Below are positions 1 through 6,210 of a DNA stretch of 8,278 nucleotides, one piece after another; the stretch's first letter is position 1, and every line of letters starts with the position of its first letter. The position numbers were made by a program, and so were the translations under genes. The notes beneath the pieces are model-generated. The model searched no databases. It saw only the letters and a program-made list of their open reading frames with translations, and had not been told where the DNA came from. This DNA comes from Acidimicrobiaceae bacterium (GTDB taxonomy: Bacteria; Actinomycetota; Acidimicrobiia; Acidimicrobiales; Ilumatobacteraceae): the NCBI GenBank assembly GCA_006515795.1, contig VFMC01000213.1:3578-11855 (forward strand), given 5' to 3'.

Positions 1-75
1 CCGGCCAAGAAGGCTCCGGCCAAGAAGGCTGTCGCCAAGAAGGCTCCGGCCAAGAAGGCTGCCGCCAAGAAGAAG
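1..75 (+). repeat. 15-bp in-frame tandem repeat encoding PAKKA units
   Basis: Five consecutive 15-base units (1-15, 16-30, 31-45, 46-60, 61-75). Units 1, 2 and 4 are identical, unit 3 differs at its first codon (GTC for CCG), and unit 5 is degenerate at both ends. The array probably continues upstream of the window. It is coding, and its length may vary between strains through slippage. Confidence 0.85.
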
Positions 76-78
76 TGA
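1..78 (+). CDS. HU-like nucleoid protein, C-terminal Lys/Ala tail (partial)
   Basis: Only the last 25 codons and the TGA (76-78) are in the window; the gene begins upstream. They encode PAKKA-type pentapeptide repeats ending AAAKKK. Tails like this follow the HU fold in actinobacterial HupB proteins and bind DNA non-specifically through lysine, compacting the nucleoid. A histone H1-like protein or another protein with a KKA tail cannot be excluded, because the globular domain is not visible. Context favours HU: in Mycobacterium tuberculosis hupB lies a few genes from fbiD and gpdA2, the same partners seen here (from memory). A hairpin terminator follows at 105-130. Confidence 0.75.
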   Translation, partial: PAKKAPAKKAVAKKAPAKKAAAKKK

Positions 79-104
79 CCGTCTCGACAATCGAGATGTC
101 GTGC

Positions 105-130
105 GACGAGGAGCCTTCGGGCTCCTCGTC
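105..130 (+). terminator. Intrinsic terminator-like hairpin with UUCG loop
   Basis: An 11-base perfect stem, GACGAGGAGCC (105-115) with GGCTCCTCGTC (120-130), encloses the very stable tetraloop TTCG (116-119). It begins 26 bases after the HU-like stop codon. No T-tract follows, so it would be a U-less hairpin of the kind often seen in high-GC actinobacteria. It also argues against any start codon upstream of it for the next gene. Confidence 0.75.
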
Positions 131-166
131 CGCGCTTGGGCTCGCGTGCGTCGCCCGCGCATCGAC

Positions 167-172
167 CACAAT
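167..172 (+). promoter_or_regulatory. Putative -10 box, leaderless start of the TIGR03084-like gene
   Basis: CACAAT lies exactly 6 bases before the ATG at 179, so transcription would begin at or next to the start codon. It keeps the A at position 2 and T at position 6 of the actinobacterial TANNNT consensus but has C at position 1. No clear -35 box is seen. GGGA at 173-176 is too close to the ATG to be a good ribosome binding site. Confidence 0.45.
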
Positions 173-178
173 GGGACG

Positions 179-955
179 ATGAACGAGATCTGCGACGACC
201 TGGCGGACGAGCATCGAGCGTTCGACGAGCTCGTGGAGGGGCTCGACGAGGCCGGGTGGAACACGCCGACCGCGGCGACCGGTTGGTCGGTGCGCGATCA
301 GGCGAGCCACCTCTGGTTCTTCGATCAGCGCGCCCACATGGCGCTCACCGACCCGGAGGCGTTCGCGGCCGACGCGGCATGGCTGGTAGCCGCGGGTGGC
401 ACCGAAGCCTCGGTCGTTCCAGGACGTCAGGTGAACGGCGCCGAGATGATGCACCGCTGGGCGACAGATCGTCGGGAGATGATCGCGGTCGCCCGCACCG
501 TCGCCGAATCGGCGCGGATCCCGTGGTACGGACCGTCGATGGGGGCGCGCTCGTTCATCACGGCCCGCCTGATGGAGGCATGGGCGCACGGACAAGATGT
601 TGCCGACTCGCTCGGCTTCGTTCGTGACCCGACCGATCGTCTCCGTCATGTCGCCCACCTCGGCGTCCGCGCCCGGCCGTTCAGCTATGCGACGCACGGC
701 CTCACCATGCCCGACCTGCCGATCCACGTCTCGCTCACCACGCCTTCGGGCAGCACCGCCGTGTGGGGTCCACCCGACGCGGTCGACGCGGTGCGGGGCC
801 CGATGATCGACTTCTGCCTGGTGGTCACCCAGCGGCGACACCACGGCGACACGGCGCTCGACATCGCTGGCGACGCCGCCGAGGAGTGGATGTCGATCGC
901 CCAGGCCTTCGCCGGTCCACCTGGCTCCGGTCGCCGTGCGGGCCAGTTTGCCTGA
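179..955 (+). CDS. TIGR03084-like metal-binding protein, mycothiol maleylpyruvate isomerase/DinB fold
   Basis: A 258-residue cytoplasmic protein with the four-helix DinB/MDMPI-type N-terminal domain (about 1-145). Residues W36-SVRDQ-ASH44-L and the segment E133-AWAH137-GQD give a His-Glu-His set (H44, E133, H137) matching the metal triad of mycothiol-dependent maleylpyruvate isomerase. A separate C-terminal domain (about 165-245) fits the TIGR03084 subgroup of actinobacterial proteins, whose reaction is unknown; mycothiol or another small thiol as cosubstrate is inference from the fold. The frame is open from a GTG at 101, but that start would place the terminator hairpin inside the gene. I chose ATG 179 because homology-like sequence begins there and a -10 box sits 6 bases upstream. 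It converges with the PIG-L gene, leaving 8 bases between stop codons. Confidence 0.8.
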   Translation: MNEICDDLADEHRAFDELVEGLDEAGWNTPTAATGWSVRDQASHLWFFDQRAHMALTDPEAFAADAAWLVAAGGTEASVVPGRQVNGAEMMHRWATDRREMIAVARTVAESARIPWYGPSMGARSFITARLMEAWAHGQDVADSLGFVRDPTDRLRHVAHLGVRARPFSYATHGLTMPDLPIHVSLTTPSGSTAVWGPPDAVDAVRGPMIDFCLVVTQRRHHGDTALDIAGDAAEEWMSIAQAFAGPPGSGRRAGQFA

Positions 956-963
956 CGGCGCTC

Positions 964-1737
964 TCAGAGGTCGTCGATCAGCCGGAACAACTCTGCGGCG
1001 CCCACGCCGAACTGAGCGCCGAGACGGTGGAGACGCTCGCGGACGCGGCCGCGGAACTGCTCGATCGATGCGTCGTCGACTGCGTTCATGGTGCTCTCGA
1101 ACTGCGACTCGTGAGCCTCGAGGGCGGCCAGCTTGACGTCGACGAACTCGGTCACGTCCTCAACATGGTTCGGCTCGTCGGCTTCCCACAGCAGGATCGC
1201 CTCGGGTCGATGGTGGGCGATCGTGTGCTCGCGGAAGAAGTGCGGGTCGCGGGCCGCGACCACTGCCTCGCACGCGAGCAGTCCGGCATGCCGATGGTCG
1301 GGGTGGAGCCGGTAGCGCTTCCACGGATCGTGGCCAAGCACCACGTGTGGGCGAAGCTCGCGGATCACGCGAGCAACCTGCCCACGCACCGCCAGCGCGC
1401 TGTCGAGCTCGCCGTCGACCAAGCCGAGGAATCTCACCTCCCCTGCACTGGCACCCGCGAGGCGATGCGCAGCCTCGCGTTGCTCCACCTGACGCCGCGC
1501 CGCGAGCGCGTCGGTATCGGCGTGAGTGTCCCAGGTTCCCTTCGATCCGTCGGTGCAGATCAGGTGATGCACGACACACCCGGCGGATGCCCACTTGGCG
1601 AGCGTGCCACCAGCACCGAACTCGACGTCGTCGGGGTGCGCCCCGATCGCCAAGGCCGATCGAGGTACGGCGAGATCGATGCTGGGGGAATCGGTCAGCG
1701 CATCGGGGACGGGTTGACCAGGTTGGTTCGCAGCCAT
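964..1737 (-). CDS. PIG-L family zinc-dependent deacetylase
   Basis: A 257-residue protein of the PIG-L/LmbE family, which hydrolyses N-acetyl groups from amino sugars and related compounds. The metal-site motif AHPDD is at 33-37 (H34, D37) and the second half of the site, HPDHRH, is at 145-150 (H148), the same pattern as MshB and Mca of mycothiol metabolism. Length fits the family. The sequence does not separate MshB, Mca or another substrate class, so no symbol is given. The ATG at 1737 is preceded by a near-perfect Shine-Dalgarno sequence. The gene starts 43 bases inside the end of cofC, so the two are probably cotranscribed and translationally linked. A role linked to F420 or mycothiol is only suggested by neighbours. 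Confidence 0.88.
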   Translation of the reverse strand: MAANQPGQPVPDALTDSPSIDLAVPRSALAIGAHPDDVEFGAGGTLAKWASAGCVVHHLICTDGSKGTWDTHADTDALAARRQVEQREAAHRLAGASAGEVRFLGLVDGELDSALAVRGQVARVIRELRPHVVLGHDPWKRYRLHPDHRHAGLLACEAVVAARDPHFFREHTIAHHRPEAILLWEADEPNHVEDVTEFVDVKLAALEAHESQFESTMNAVDDASIEQFRGRVRERLHRLGAQFGVGAAELFRLIDDL

Positions 1738-2309
1738 GTGGGCAGCACCTCCTTCACGAGGGGATGATCGAGATCACCGGGTTGATCGATGTCGAGTGCG
1801 ATCAAGGGGTCGCTGATCACGCGCACGGCCGTACCGATCGACATCGCTGTGGCGAGATGGCGGCGGAACGATCCGGGGCCGTAGGCGGACCTCACCGGGT
1901 TCGCCGTCGGAAACGACATCAGGTTGGTGCCGTCGGCATGCCGGTCGGGCACGAGGGTGATGGTGCGCGCCGACACGAACGCGTCGAGCCGTGTAGGGCG
2001 CGGTAGGTCGCCGTGTACCACCACTACGTGATCATGGCCTGCCGCGGCGACGCAGCGCACAGCGTGATCGACGGCTGCGTTGAGACCCTGGTCGATCTCC
2101 CAAAGCACCGTTGCGCCATGCTCGCGAGCCCACGCGGCGACGTTCTCGTCGTCGCAGACGACGTAGACGGGGTGTTCGCCGCCGGCGGCCAGAACCCGCT
2201 CGGCCGTCCATCGCGCCAACCGCTCGCGCTGGTCGGCCGACAGTGCCGGCTCGAGTCGCTGCTTGGCCGCGCTGAACCCCTTGATCGGCACGAGCACGGC
2301 GGTCTCCAC
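1695..2309 (-). CDS. cofC: CofC/FbiD, phosphoenolpyruvate or 2-phospholactate guanylyltransferase (coenzyme F420)
   Basis: A 204-residue nucleotidyltransferase of F420 biosynthesis. In actinobacteria the enzyme (FbiD) joins GTP and phosphoenolpyruvate to make the activated compound used by CofD/FbiA; in archaea the substrate is 2-phospholactate. Visible family motifs are VPIKGFSAAKQRL at the N-terminus, then GLNAAVDHA, HGDLPR, DRHADGTNLM, YGPGSFRRH and ALDIDQPGDL near the C-terminus. The frame is open back to 2432, but that would run into gpsA. The family motif begins just after GTG 2309, which has a TACGAT box exactly 6 bases upstream, so I take GTG 2309 as a leaderless start. It is divergent from gpsA, as fbiD is from gpdA2 in M. 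tuberculosis (from memory), and is followed by an overlapping PIG-L gene. No other F420 gene is in the window. Confidence 0.9.
   Translation of the reverse strand: METAVLVPIKGFSAAKQRLEPALSADQRERLARWTAERVLAAGGEHPVYVVCDDENVAAWAREHGATVLWEIDQGLNAAVDHAVRCVAAAGHDHVVVVHGDLPRPTRLDAFVSARTITLVPDRHADGTNLMSFPTANPVRSAYGPGSFRRHLATAMSIGTAVRVISDPLIALDIDQPGDLDHPLVKEVLPTWLRTNLVNPSPMR
1746..1754 (-). promoter_or_regulatory. Strong ribosome binding site of the PIG-L gene
   Basis: On the minus strand this reads AAGGAGGTG, a full match to the 3' end of 16S rRNA, 8 bases before the ATG at 1737. It lies inside the cofC coding region and fixes the PIG-L start. It contrasts with the first genes of transcripts in this window, which have no such site. 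Confidence 0.85.
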
Positions 2310-2315
2310 CGGGTC

Positions 2316-2321
2316 ATCGTA
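2316..2321 (-). promoter_or_regulatory. -10 box of cofC (leaderless)
   Basis: On the minus strand this reads TACGAT, matching TANNNT, and ends 6 bases before the GTG at 2309. A transcript would therefore begin at the start codon. No recognisable -35 box is present at 17-18 bases. Confidence 0.65.
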
Positions 2322-2350
2322 CGCAGGGAGCTGTTGGGTCCGCCGGTGTC

Positions 2351-2356
2351 TACGAT
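2351..2356 (+). promoter_or_regulatory. -10 box of gpsA (leaderless)
   Basis: TACGAT ends exactly 6 bases before the ATG at 2363, the same hexamer and spacing as the divergent cofC promoter. The two boxes are 29 bases apart, so the -35 zones of the two promoters overlap. No ribosome binding site precedes the ATG. Confidence 0.65.
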
Positions 2357-2362
2357 CGGGCA

Positions 2363-3370
2363 ATGCCTCCTGCCGGTCACATCCATGTTGCCGTCGTCGG
2401 CGCCGGCTCGTGGGGCACCACGGTGGCGGCACTGGCCGCCGGCAACGCTCCGACCGTTCTCTGGGCGCGACGCGAGTCGCTCGCCCGGCAGATCGACGAG
2501 ACCCACATCAATGGCGACTACCTGCCGCAGTTCGGCTTGCCCGTCACCCTTCGCGCCACGAACGACATGGAGCGGGCAGTGGCCTCTGCCGATGTGGTCG
2601 TGATGGCGGTTCCATCGCATGGGTTTCGCGAGGTCGCCACGCAGGTGGCGCAGCACATCAGGCCGTGGGTGCCGGTCGTCAGCCTCACCAAGGGGCTCGA
2701 GGCCGACACCTCCAAGCGGATGAGCGAGGTCACCGCCGAGGAGATGCCGGGGCACCCCGTCGCGGTTCTAACCGGTCCGAACCTCGCCCAGGAGGTCTTG
2801 GCAGGCCAGCCTGCGGCCAGCGTGGTGGCGATCGCCGACACGGTTATCGCTGCCGAACTGCAGCGGATCTTCAGTCGCCAAACCCTGCGCATCTACACCA
2901 ACCCAGATGTCGTGGGGTGTGAGGTCGGGGGCGTCGTGAAGAACGTCATCGCCATCGCCGCCGGGATGACAGAGGGAATGGGATTCGGCAGCAACACCCG
3001 CGCCACTCTGATCACGCGCGGGTTGAGCGAGATGGCGCGCCTCGGTGTGGCGCTCGGCGCTCAGGCCAACACCTTCGCCGGCATGGCCGGGATGGGTGAC
3101 CTCATCGCCACGTGCTCGTCTCGACAGAGCCGAAACAACATGGTCGGGATCCAGCTCGGCCAGGGACGGTCGATCGCCGACATCATCGCCAGCACCAATC
3201 AGGTTGCCGAAGGAGTGAGGAGCAGCCCCAGCGTGCTCGCGCTCGCCCGTCGGTACGGTGTGGAGATGCCGATCACCGAGCAGATCGTGGCGGTTTGTCA
3301 CCACGGTGTCACCCCGGCCGATGCGCTGGCAGCGGTCATGCAGCGATCACGCAAGAGCGAGATGCCATGA
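2363..3370 (+). CDS. gpsA: NAD(P)H-dependent glycerol-3-phosphate dehydrogenase
   Basis: A 335-residue cytoplasmic enzyme that reduces dihydroxyacetone phosphate to sn-glycerol 3-phosphate for membrane lipid synthesis. The N-terminal Rossmann fold has VVGAGSWGTT (G13-x-G15-x-W17-G18). Then come SLTKG with K110, TGPNLAQEV (137-145), the catalytic-domain motif GGVVKNVIAIAAG with K193, GSNTRATLITRGL (209-221), and AGMGDL with D246, corresponding to the catalytic Lys and Asp of this family. Length is usual. ATG 2363 is supported by the -10 box 6 bases upstream. It appears to be the first gene of a run with the next two genes, since its TGA overlaps the next ATG (ATGA at 3367-3370). Confidence 0.95.
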   Translation: MPPAGHIHVAVVGAGSWGTTVAALAAGNAPTVLWARRESLARQIDETHINGDYLPQFGLPVTLRATNDMERAVASADVVVMAVPSHGFREVATQVAQHIRPWVPVVSLTKGLEADTSKRMSEVTAEEMPGHPVAVLTGPNLAQEVLAGQPAASVVAIADTVIAAELQRIFSRQTLRIYTNPDVVGCEVGGVVKNVIAIAAGMTEGMGFGSNTRATLITRGLSEMARLGVALGAQANTFAGMAGMGDLIATCSSRQSRNNMVGIQLGQGRSIADIIASTNQVAEGVRSSPSVLALARRYGVEMPITEQIVAVCHHGVTPADALAAVMQRSRKSEMP

Positions 3371-4248
3371 CCGCCGATCGCATGGTCGACGACACGACAG
3401 CGCCCGTCTCGGTCGGCGTGCTCGGCGGCGACTGGCGCGCCCACGTCACCCCGTGGGGAGCCATGCGCATGTGGGACGCGGGCGGCACACTCGACTGGTG
3501 GGTCGCCGCCGACGACCGCTGGCACGACCCTTCGCGCGAGCCGACCGTTCGCCAAGCACGGCTCGACGGCACCCCTGTGGTCGAGACGCGGCTGCGCATC
3601 CCCGGCGGCGATGCCGTGCACCGCGTGTACGCAGTGGCAGATGGCGGCGGGTACACGGTCGTCGAGATCGAGAACGACTCACCGTTGCCGATCGCGGTGG
3701 CCTTCGACGGCATGCCGCTGTTGTCGCCGCGCCCGCCCACCGACATGCCGATCGCCGGGATCGAACTGCCTGCCGGCACCGTTGCGTATCCGATCGGGCA
3801 TCACGCCACGCTGGTCGTGGCGATCGCCCACGGGTCGCCGGGCACCGCATCGTTGCCTGCGGTGCTGCCGACGCGTCAGCAGGTCGCCCACGGTTGGCTC
3901 GCCGTGTGCGAGCGAGCGAGCCGCCTGCTGGTTCCCGACTCCGCTACCAACGCGGCTGTCGTGGCGGCGCGGTGCGAGTTGCTGCTGGCGGGTCCCAGTG
4001 CGGCGACGCGGCACCCGGTCGACTTCCTTCTCGACGTAGGCGAGCTCGTTCGGATGGGAACGATGGCAGAACCGTGGATCCCGGAGGTGTCCGACGCCGT
4101 CACCGCGCTCGCGAGCCATCGCGACGATCCGCTGCTGGCCGCGGCGGTCGACGCCGCAGAGCGGGTCTGCCTCGCGGCCCGCGAGGCGAGAGCGGTTCGC
4201 GACCTGGCTCTCATCCGGTTGCGGCTCTTACCTGGCGAGCCTTCCTGA
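3367..4248 (+). CDS. Uncharacterised protein, N-terminal part of a frameshifted gene
   Basis: I do not recognise a named family. The 293 residues to TGA 4246-4248 begin MTADRMVDD and contain an aromatic, strand-rich N-terminal half (W-rich around residues 20-55, then an RIPGGDAVHRVYAV stretch and an ENDSPLPIAVAFDG stretch) that resembles a beta-sandwich, followed by an Ala/Leu-rich helical half. No signal peptide or membrane segment is seen. A carbohydrate-related fold is a guess. The start overlaps the gpsA stop as ATGA, suggesting translational coupling; ATG 3382 is an alternative. The reading frame ends in ...LLPGEPS, while a continuation in the +1 frame carries what looks like the true C-terminus (see 4226-4495). 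The intact product would be about 375 residues. The gene is therefore broken, misassembled or frameshifted during translation. Confidence 0.7.
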   Translation: MTADRMVDDTTAPVSVGVLGGDWRAHVTPWGAMRMWDAGGTLDWWVAADDRWHDPSREPTVRQARLDGTPVVETRLRIPGGDAVHRVYAVADGGGYTVVEIENDSPLPIAVAFDGMPLLSPRPPTDMPIAGIELPAGTVAYPIGHHATLVVAIAHGSPGTASLPAVLPTRQQVAHGWLAVCERASRLLVPDSATNAAVVAARCELLLAGPSAATRHPVDFLLDVGELVRMGTMAEPWIPEVSDAVTALASHRDDPLLAAAVDAAERVCLAAREARAVRDLALIRLRLLPGEPS

Positions 4249-4495
4249 GTCGTGGCTCGGGCAGAACTTCGAGGTCCACGGGGTGCCAACCTCACCTCGT
4301 TCGAGGGTCTCGCTGGCTGTGCGGTGGCACGGGGCGCGGCCTGCCGTGCTCTGGGAATGTCATGGTGCGCCGGTGCGCCTCCGTGCCACGGCGATGGCGC
4401 CCGAGTGGAGCAGCGGTGCCATGACGGGTGAGGCGCTGTGGCCGTCGCCACGAGGTGCTGCGGCGGCGATCGACGATTCCGTCTCGTTCGGCTGA
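4226..4495 (+). pseudogene. C-terminal part of the preceding gene, displaced to the +1 frame
   Basis: In the frame one base ahead of the upstream gene, sequence runs open to the TGA at 4493-4495 and encodes LPESWLGQNFEVHGVP followed by a strand-rich segment including AVRWHGARPAVLWE and ending near GEALWP. These look like a real conserved protein end: three Trp-containing strands, coding-like third positions, and a tail that stops exactly where the C69 gene starts (TGATG, 4493-4497). There is no good start codon with a ribosome binding site, so it is unlikely to be a separate gene. The join must lie near 4200-4246. Causes could be an extra base (or two missing bases) in the assembly, a true mutation, or +1 frameshifting at TCC TGA. 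Confidence 0.7.
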
Positions 4496-5418
4496 TGTGC
4501 GACGCACTGGTGGCCCTCGGGTCGTGCACCGCCGCCGGCGCCACCTTGTTCGCGAAGAACAGCGACCGCCCTCCCGATGAGGTGCAGCGCGTGCGGTGGT
4601 CGGGGGCCCGCCGCGATCGTGGCCGTCTGCGGGCGACACACATCGAGCTGGCGCCGCACCGCGGCGACACGCTCGGTTGCCTCCTCGCCCAGCCCACGTG
4701 GTGCTGGGGGGCCGAGCACGGCGTGAACGAGGCCGGCGTAGCGATCGGCAACGAGGCGATCTACACCACACTCGATCCGCGGACGGCCGCACCGGCCTTG
4801 ATCGGCATGGACCTCGTCAGGCTCGGTCTCGAGCGGTCCTCGTCGGCCGCCCAAGCAGTGGAGGTGATCCTCGATCTGCTCGATCGCTACGGCCAGGGCG
4901 GCGTCGGTCATGACCCGCAGGGGTCGCAACCCGACGTCGCCTACTGGAGCAGCTTCTTGATCGCCGACCCGGCGAGCGCCTACGTGGTAGAGACATCCGG
5001 CTCGATCGCCGCGGTCGAGCAGGTGCACGACGTGCGAGCCATCTCCAACCGCACGACGATCCCTGCCTTCGATGTGGTTCATCGACACCCCGGCCAACCG
5101 GTAGAGCAACTGGTAGACCCGCGCTGGCACGCCTCGAACCGCATGCTCGACGCCCGCCCGGTCAACGTGGAGGCGATGCAGCAGCACCTGCGATCACACG
5201 ACTCGTGCGCCGCTGACGGCTGCGGCGACGGTTGGAGCGTGTGCATGCACGCGGTCAGAGATGGCCGTCTCGTGCAGGTGACGGCGTCGTCGATGATCGC
5301 CGAACTGCGGTCGGCCGGCGACTGCAGCGCGTGGGTGCTGCTCGGGCATCCATGCCGCCACGACTACGTCGCGGTCGAGGTGGGAGCCGCCGGGGGAGCC
5401 GCGTTCAGCATGGGATGA
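4495..5418 (+). CDS. Secernin-like peptidase, C69/U34 family
   Basis: A 307-residue member of the Ntn-hydrolase C69 family (dipeptidases and secernins). Cys2 directly after the initiator Met (MCDALVAL) would become the N-terminal nucleophile once Met is removed. Other visible family sequence is LFAKNSDRP (18-26), then EHGVNEAGVAIGNEA and a MDLVRLGLERS segment followed by YGQGG. No signal peptide is present, so it is probably cytoplasmic, and the substrate is unknown. It is shorter than the roughly 400 residues of animal secernins. The frame is open from 4438, but ATG 4495 is chosen because it places the catalytic Cys at position 2 and overlaps the upstream frame as TGATG, which suggests coupled translation. 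It is probably the last gene of the gpsA run and converges on the MOSC gene with a 31-base gap. Confidence 0.85.
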   Translation: MCDALVALGSCTAAGATLFAKNSDRPPDEVQRVRWSGARRDRGRLRATHIELAPHRGDTLGCLLAQPTWCWGAEHGVNEAGVAIGNEAIYTTLDPRTAAPALIGMDLVRLGLERSSSAAQAVEVILDLLDRYGQGGVGHDPQGSQPDVAYWSSFLIADPASAYVVETSGSIAAVEQVHDVRAISNRTTIPAFDVVHRHPGQPVEQLVDPRWHASNRMLDARPVNVEAMQQHLRSHDSCAADGCGDGWSVCMHAVRDGRLVQVTASSMIAELRSAGDCSAWVLLGHPCRHDYVAVEVGAAGGAAFSMG

Positions 5419-5449
5419 CCGCGTGTCAGGCCAGGCACATGCGTTGTTG

Positions 5450-6133
5450 TCAGGGCTCGAGCACGGCGTCGTCGCCGACGCGGATCCGGCCGGGCTGCAA
5501 GACTGTTGCGTAGACACGGCTCACCGGGCCGTTCTCGTGGTGCATCGCGTGGTAGTCGCGGCCTTCGAACCATCGTGCGTTCTTGCTGCACGGCAGCGCG
5601 AAGGCCGACACGTCGCACAGCACCTCGCCAACGCGCAGGCGAACGCCTGGTCGGACGTCGGCCCAATCGAATCCGGTCAGGGTGATGTTCTCGCCTGCTG
5701 CCCCTGGCGTGAGATGGTGGCCCGCGGCGTTGAACGCTTCGATCACCTCGGTGGCCCAGATGCACAGCGCCTGCCATGGCCGACCGTGATGTTGCCGCGC
5801 AGCCTGCACGTCGCCGACCACACCGGACCAGACCACGTCAACTTGGTCGACCGCCGGCTTCGGCACTCCGCCAGACCCGCGGTGGAGCGAACGAACGGAG
5901 CCAGTCGCTCGTGCCGGAAGCTGGCCGGCCGCCCGCAGAGCCGGCCCTGCCGCGGCAAGAGCGGCCCACACCGCCGGCAGGTCGTCGCGGACGTCGCCTG
6001 TGAGCACCGGGAGCAAGGGATCCAAGATCGAGGCGTCGCGTCCGTACGACAGCTGCGCCCAGATCTCGGGGAAGTTGTCGATCGTACGCATCGCATCGGT
6101 TGCCGTGAAGTGATGGGGAGCAATCGTGAGCAC
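5450..6133 (-). CDS. MOSC-domain protein with uncharacterised N-terminal extension
   Basis: A 227-residue protein. The MOSC domain, a sulfur-carrier fold related to molybdenum cofactor sulfurase C-termini, covers about residues 77-225. It shows GSVRSLHRGSGGVPKPAV (78-95), a GxVGD motif near 104-108, RQHHGRPWQALCIW (113-126), PGAAGENITLTG (143-154) and the conserved cysteine C182 in ALPCSK. The specific reaction is unknown; many single MOSC proteins are linked to metal-sulfur or N-hydroxylated compound chemistry. The first 70 or so residues (MLTIAPHHFTATDAM onward) are helix-rich and not recognised by me. GTG 6133 is chosen because TATTGT lies 7 bases upstream; ATG 6091 (Met15) is an alternative. 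It is divergent from selD. Confidence 0.85.
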   Translation of the reverse strand: MLTIAPHHFTATDAMRTIDNFPEIWAQLSYGRDASILDPLLPVLTGDVRDDLPAVWAALAAAGPALRAAGQLPARATGSVRSLHRGSGGVPKPAVDQVDVVWSGVVGDVQAARQHHGRPWQALCIWATEVIEAFNAAGHHLTPGAAGENITLTGFDWADVRPGVRLRVGEVLCDVSAFALPCSKNARWFEGRDYHAMHHENGPVSRVYATVLQPGRIRVGDDAVLEP

Positions 6134-6140
6134 TCACCGG

Positions 6141-6146
6141 ACAATA
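6141..6146 (-). promoter_or_regulatory. -10 box of the MOSC gene (leaderless)
   Basis: On the minus strand this reads TATTGT, a good TANNNT match, 7 bases before the GTG at 6133. This supports the GTG as a leaderless start rather than the internal ATG at 6091. Confidence 0.55.
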
Positions 6147-6196
6147 ACGGAACGATCGCTCGAATTCGGGCCTGTCGGTCGCATCGATCGGTCTCA

Positions 6197-6202
6197 TAGG
6201 CT
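6197..6202 (+). promoter_or_regulatory. Putative -10 box of selD
   Basis: TAGGCT matches TANNNT and ends 8 bases before the ATG at 6211, so transcription would begin at or very near that codon. No ribosome binding site is visible. It faces away from the MOSC promoter, with 50 bases between the two boxes. I saw no clear operator in the 77-base spacer, only a short direct repeat GGGCCT (6168-6173 and 6204-6209). Confidence 0.4.
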
Positions 6203-6210
6203 TGGGCCTC

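Noticed and set aside
1..75. Repeat array that might suggest a CRISPR or satellite
   Set aside because: Units are 15 bases with no spacers and encode PAKKA repeats in frame with a stop codon, which is typical of HU/H1-type tails.
763..1767. 334-codon plus-strand open frame across the convergent gene ends
   Set aside because: It is a shadow of the TIGR03084-like gene and the complement of the PIG-L gene, both of which carry catalytic motifs in their own frames.
2310..2432. Upstream extension of cofC
   Set aside because: The 41 extra codons overlap gpsA, are Arg-rich non-family sequence, and lie upstream of the likely transcription start at 2309.
4246..4248. TGA as a selenocysteine codon in the uncharacterised gene, given selD nearby
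   Set aside because: In-frame sequence after this TGA looks non-coding, whereas the +1 frame carries the plausible protein end and the TGATG junction. No selenocysteine insertion machinery is visible.
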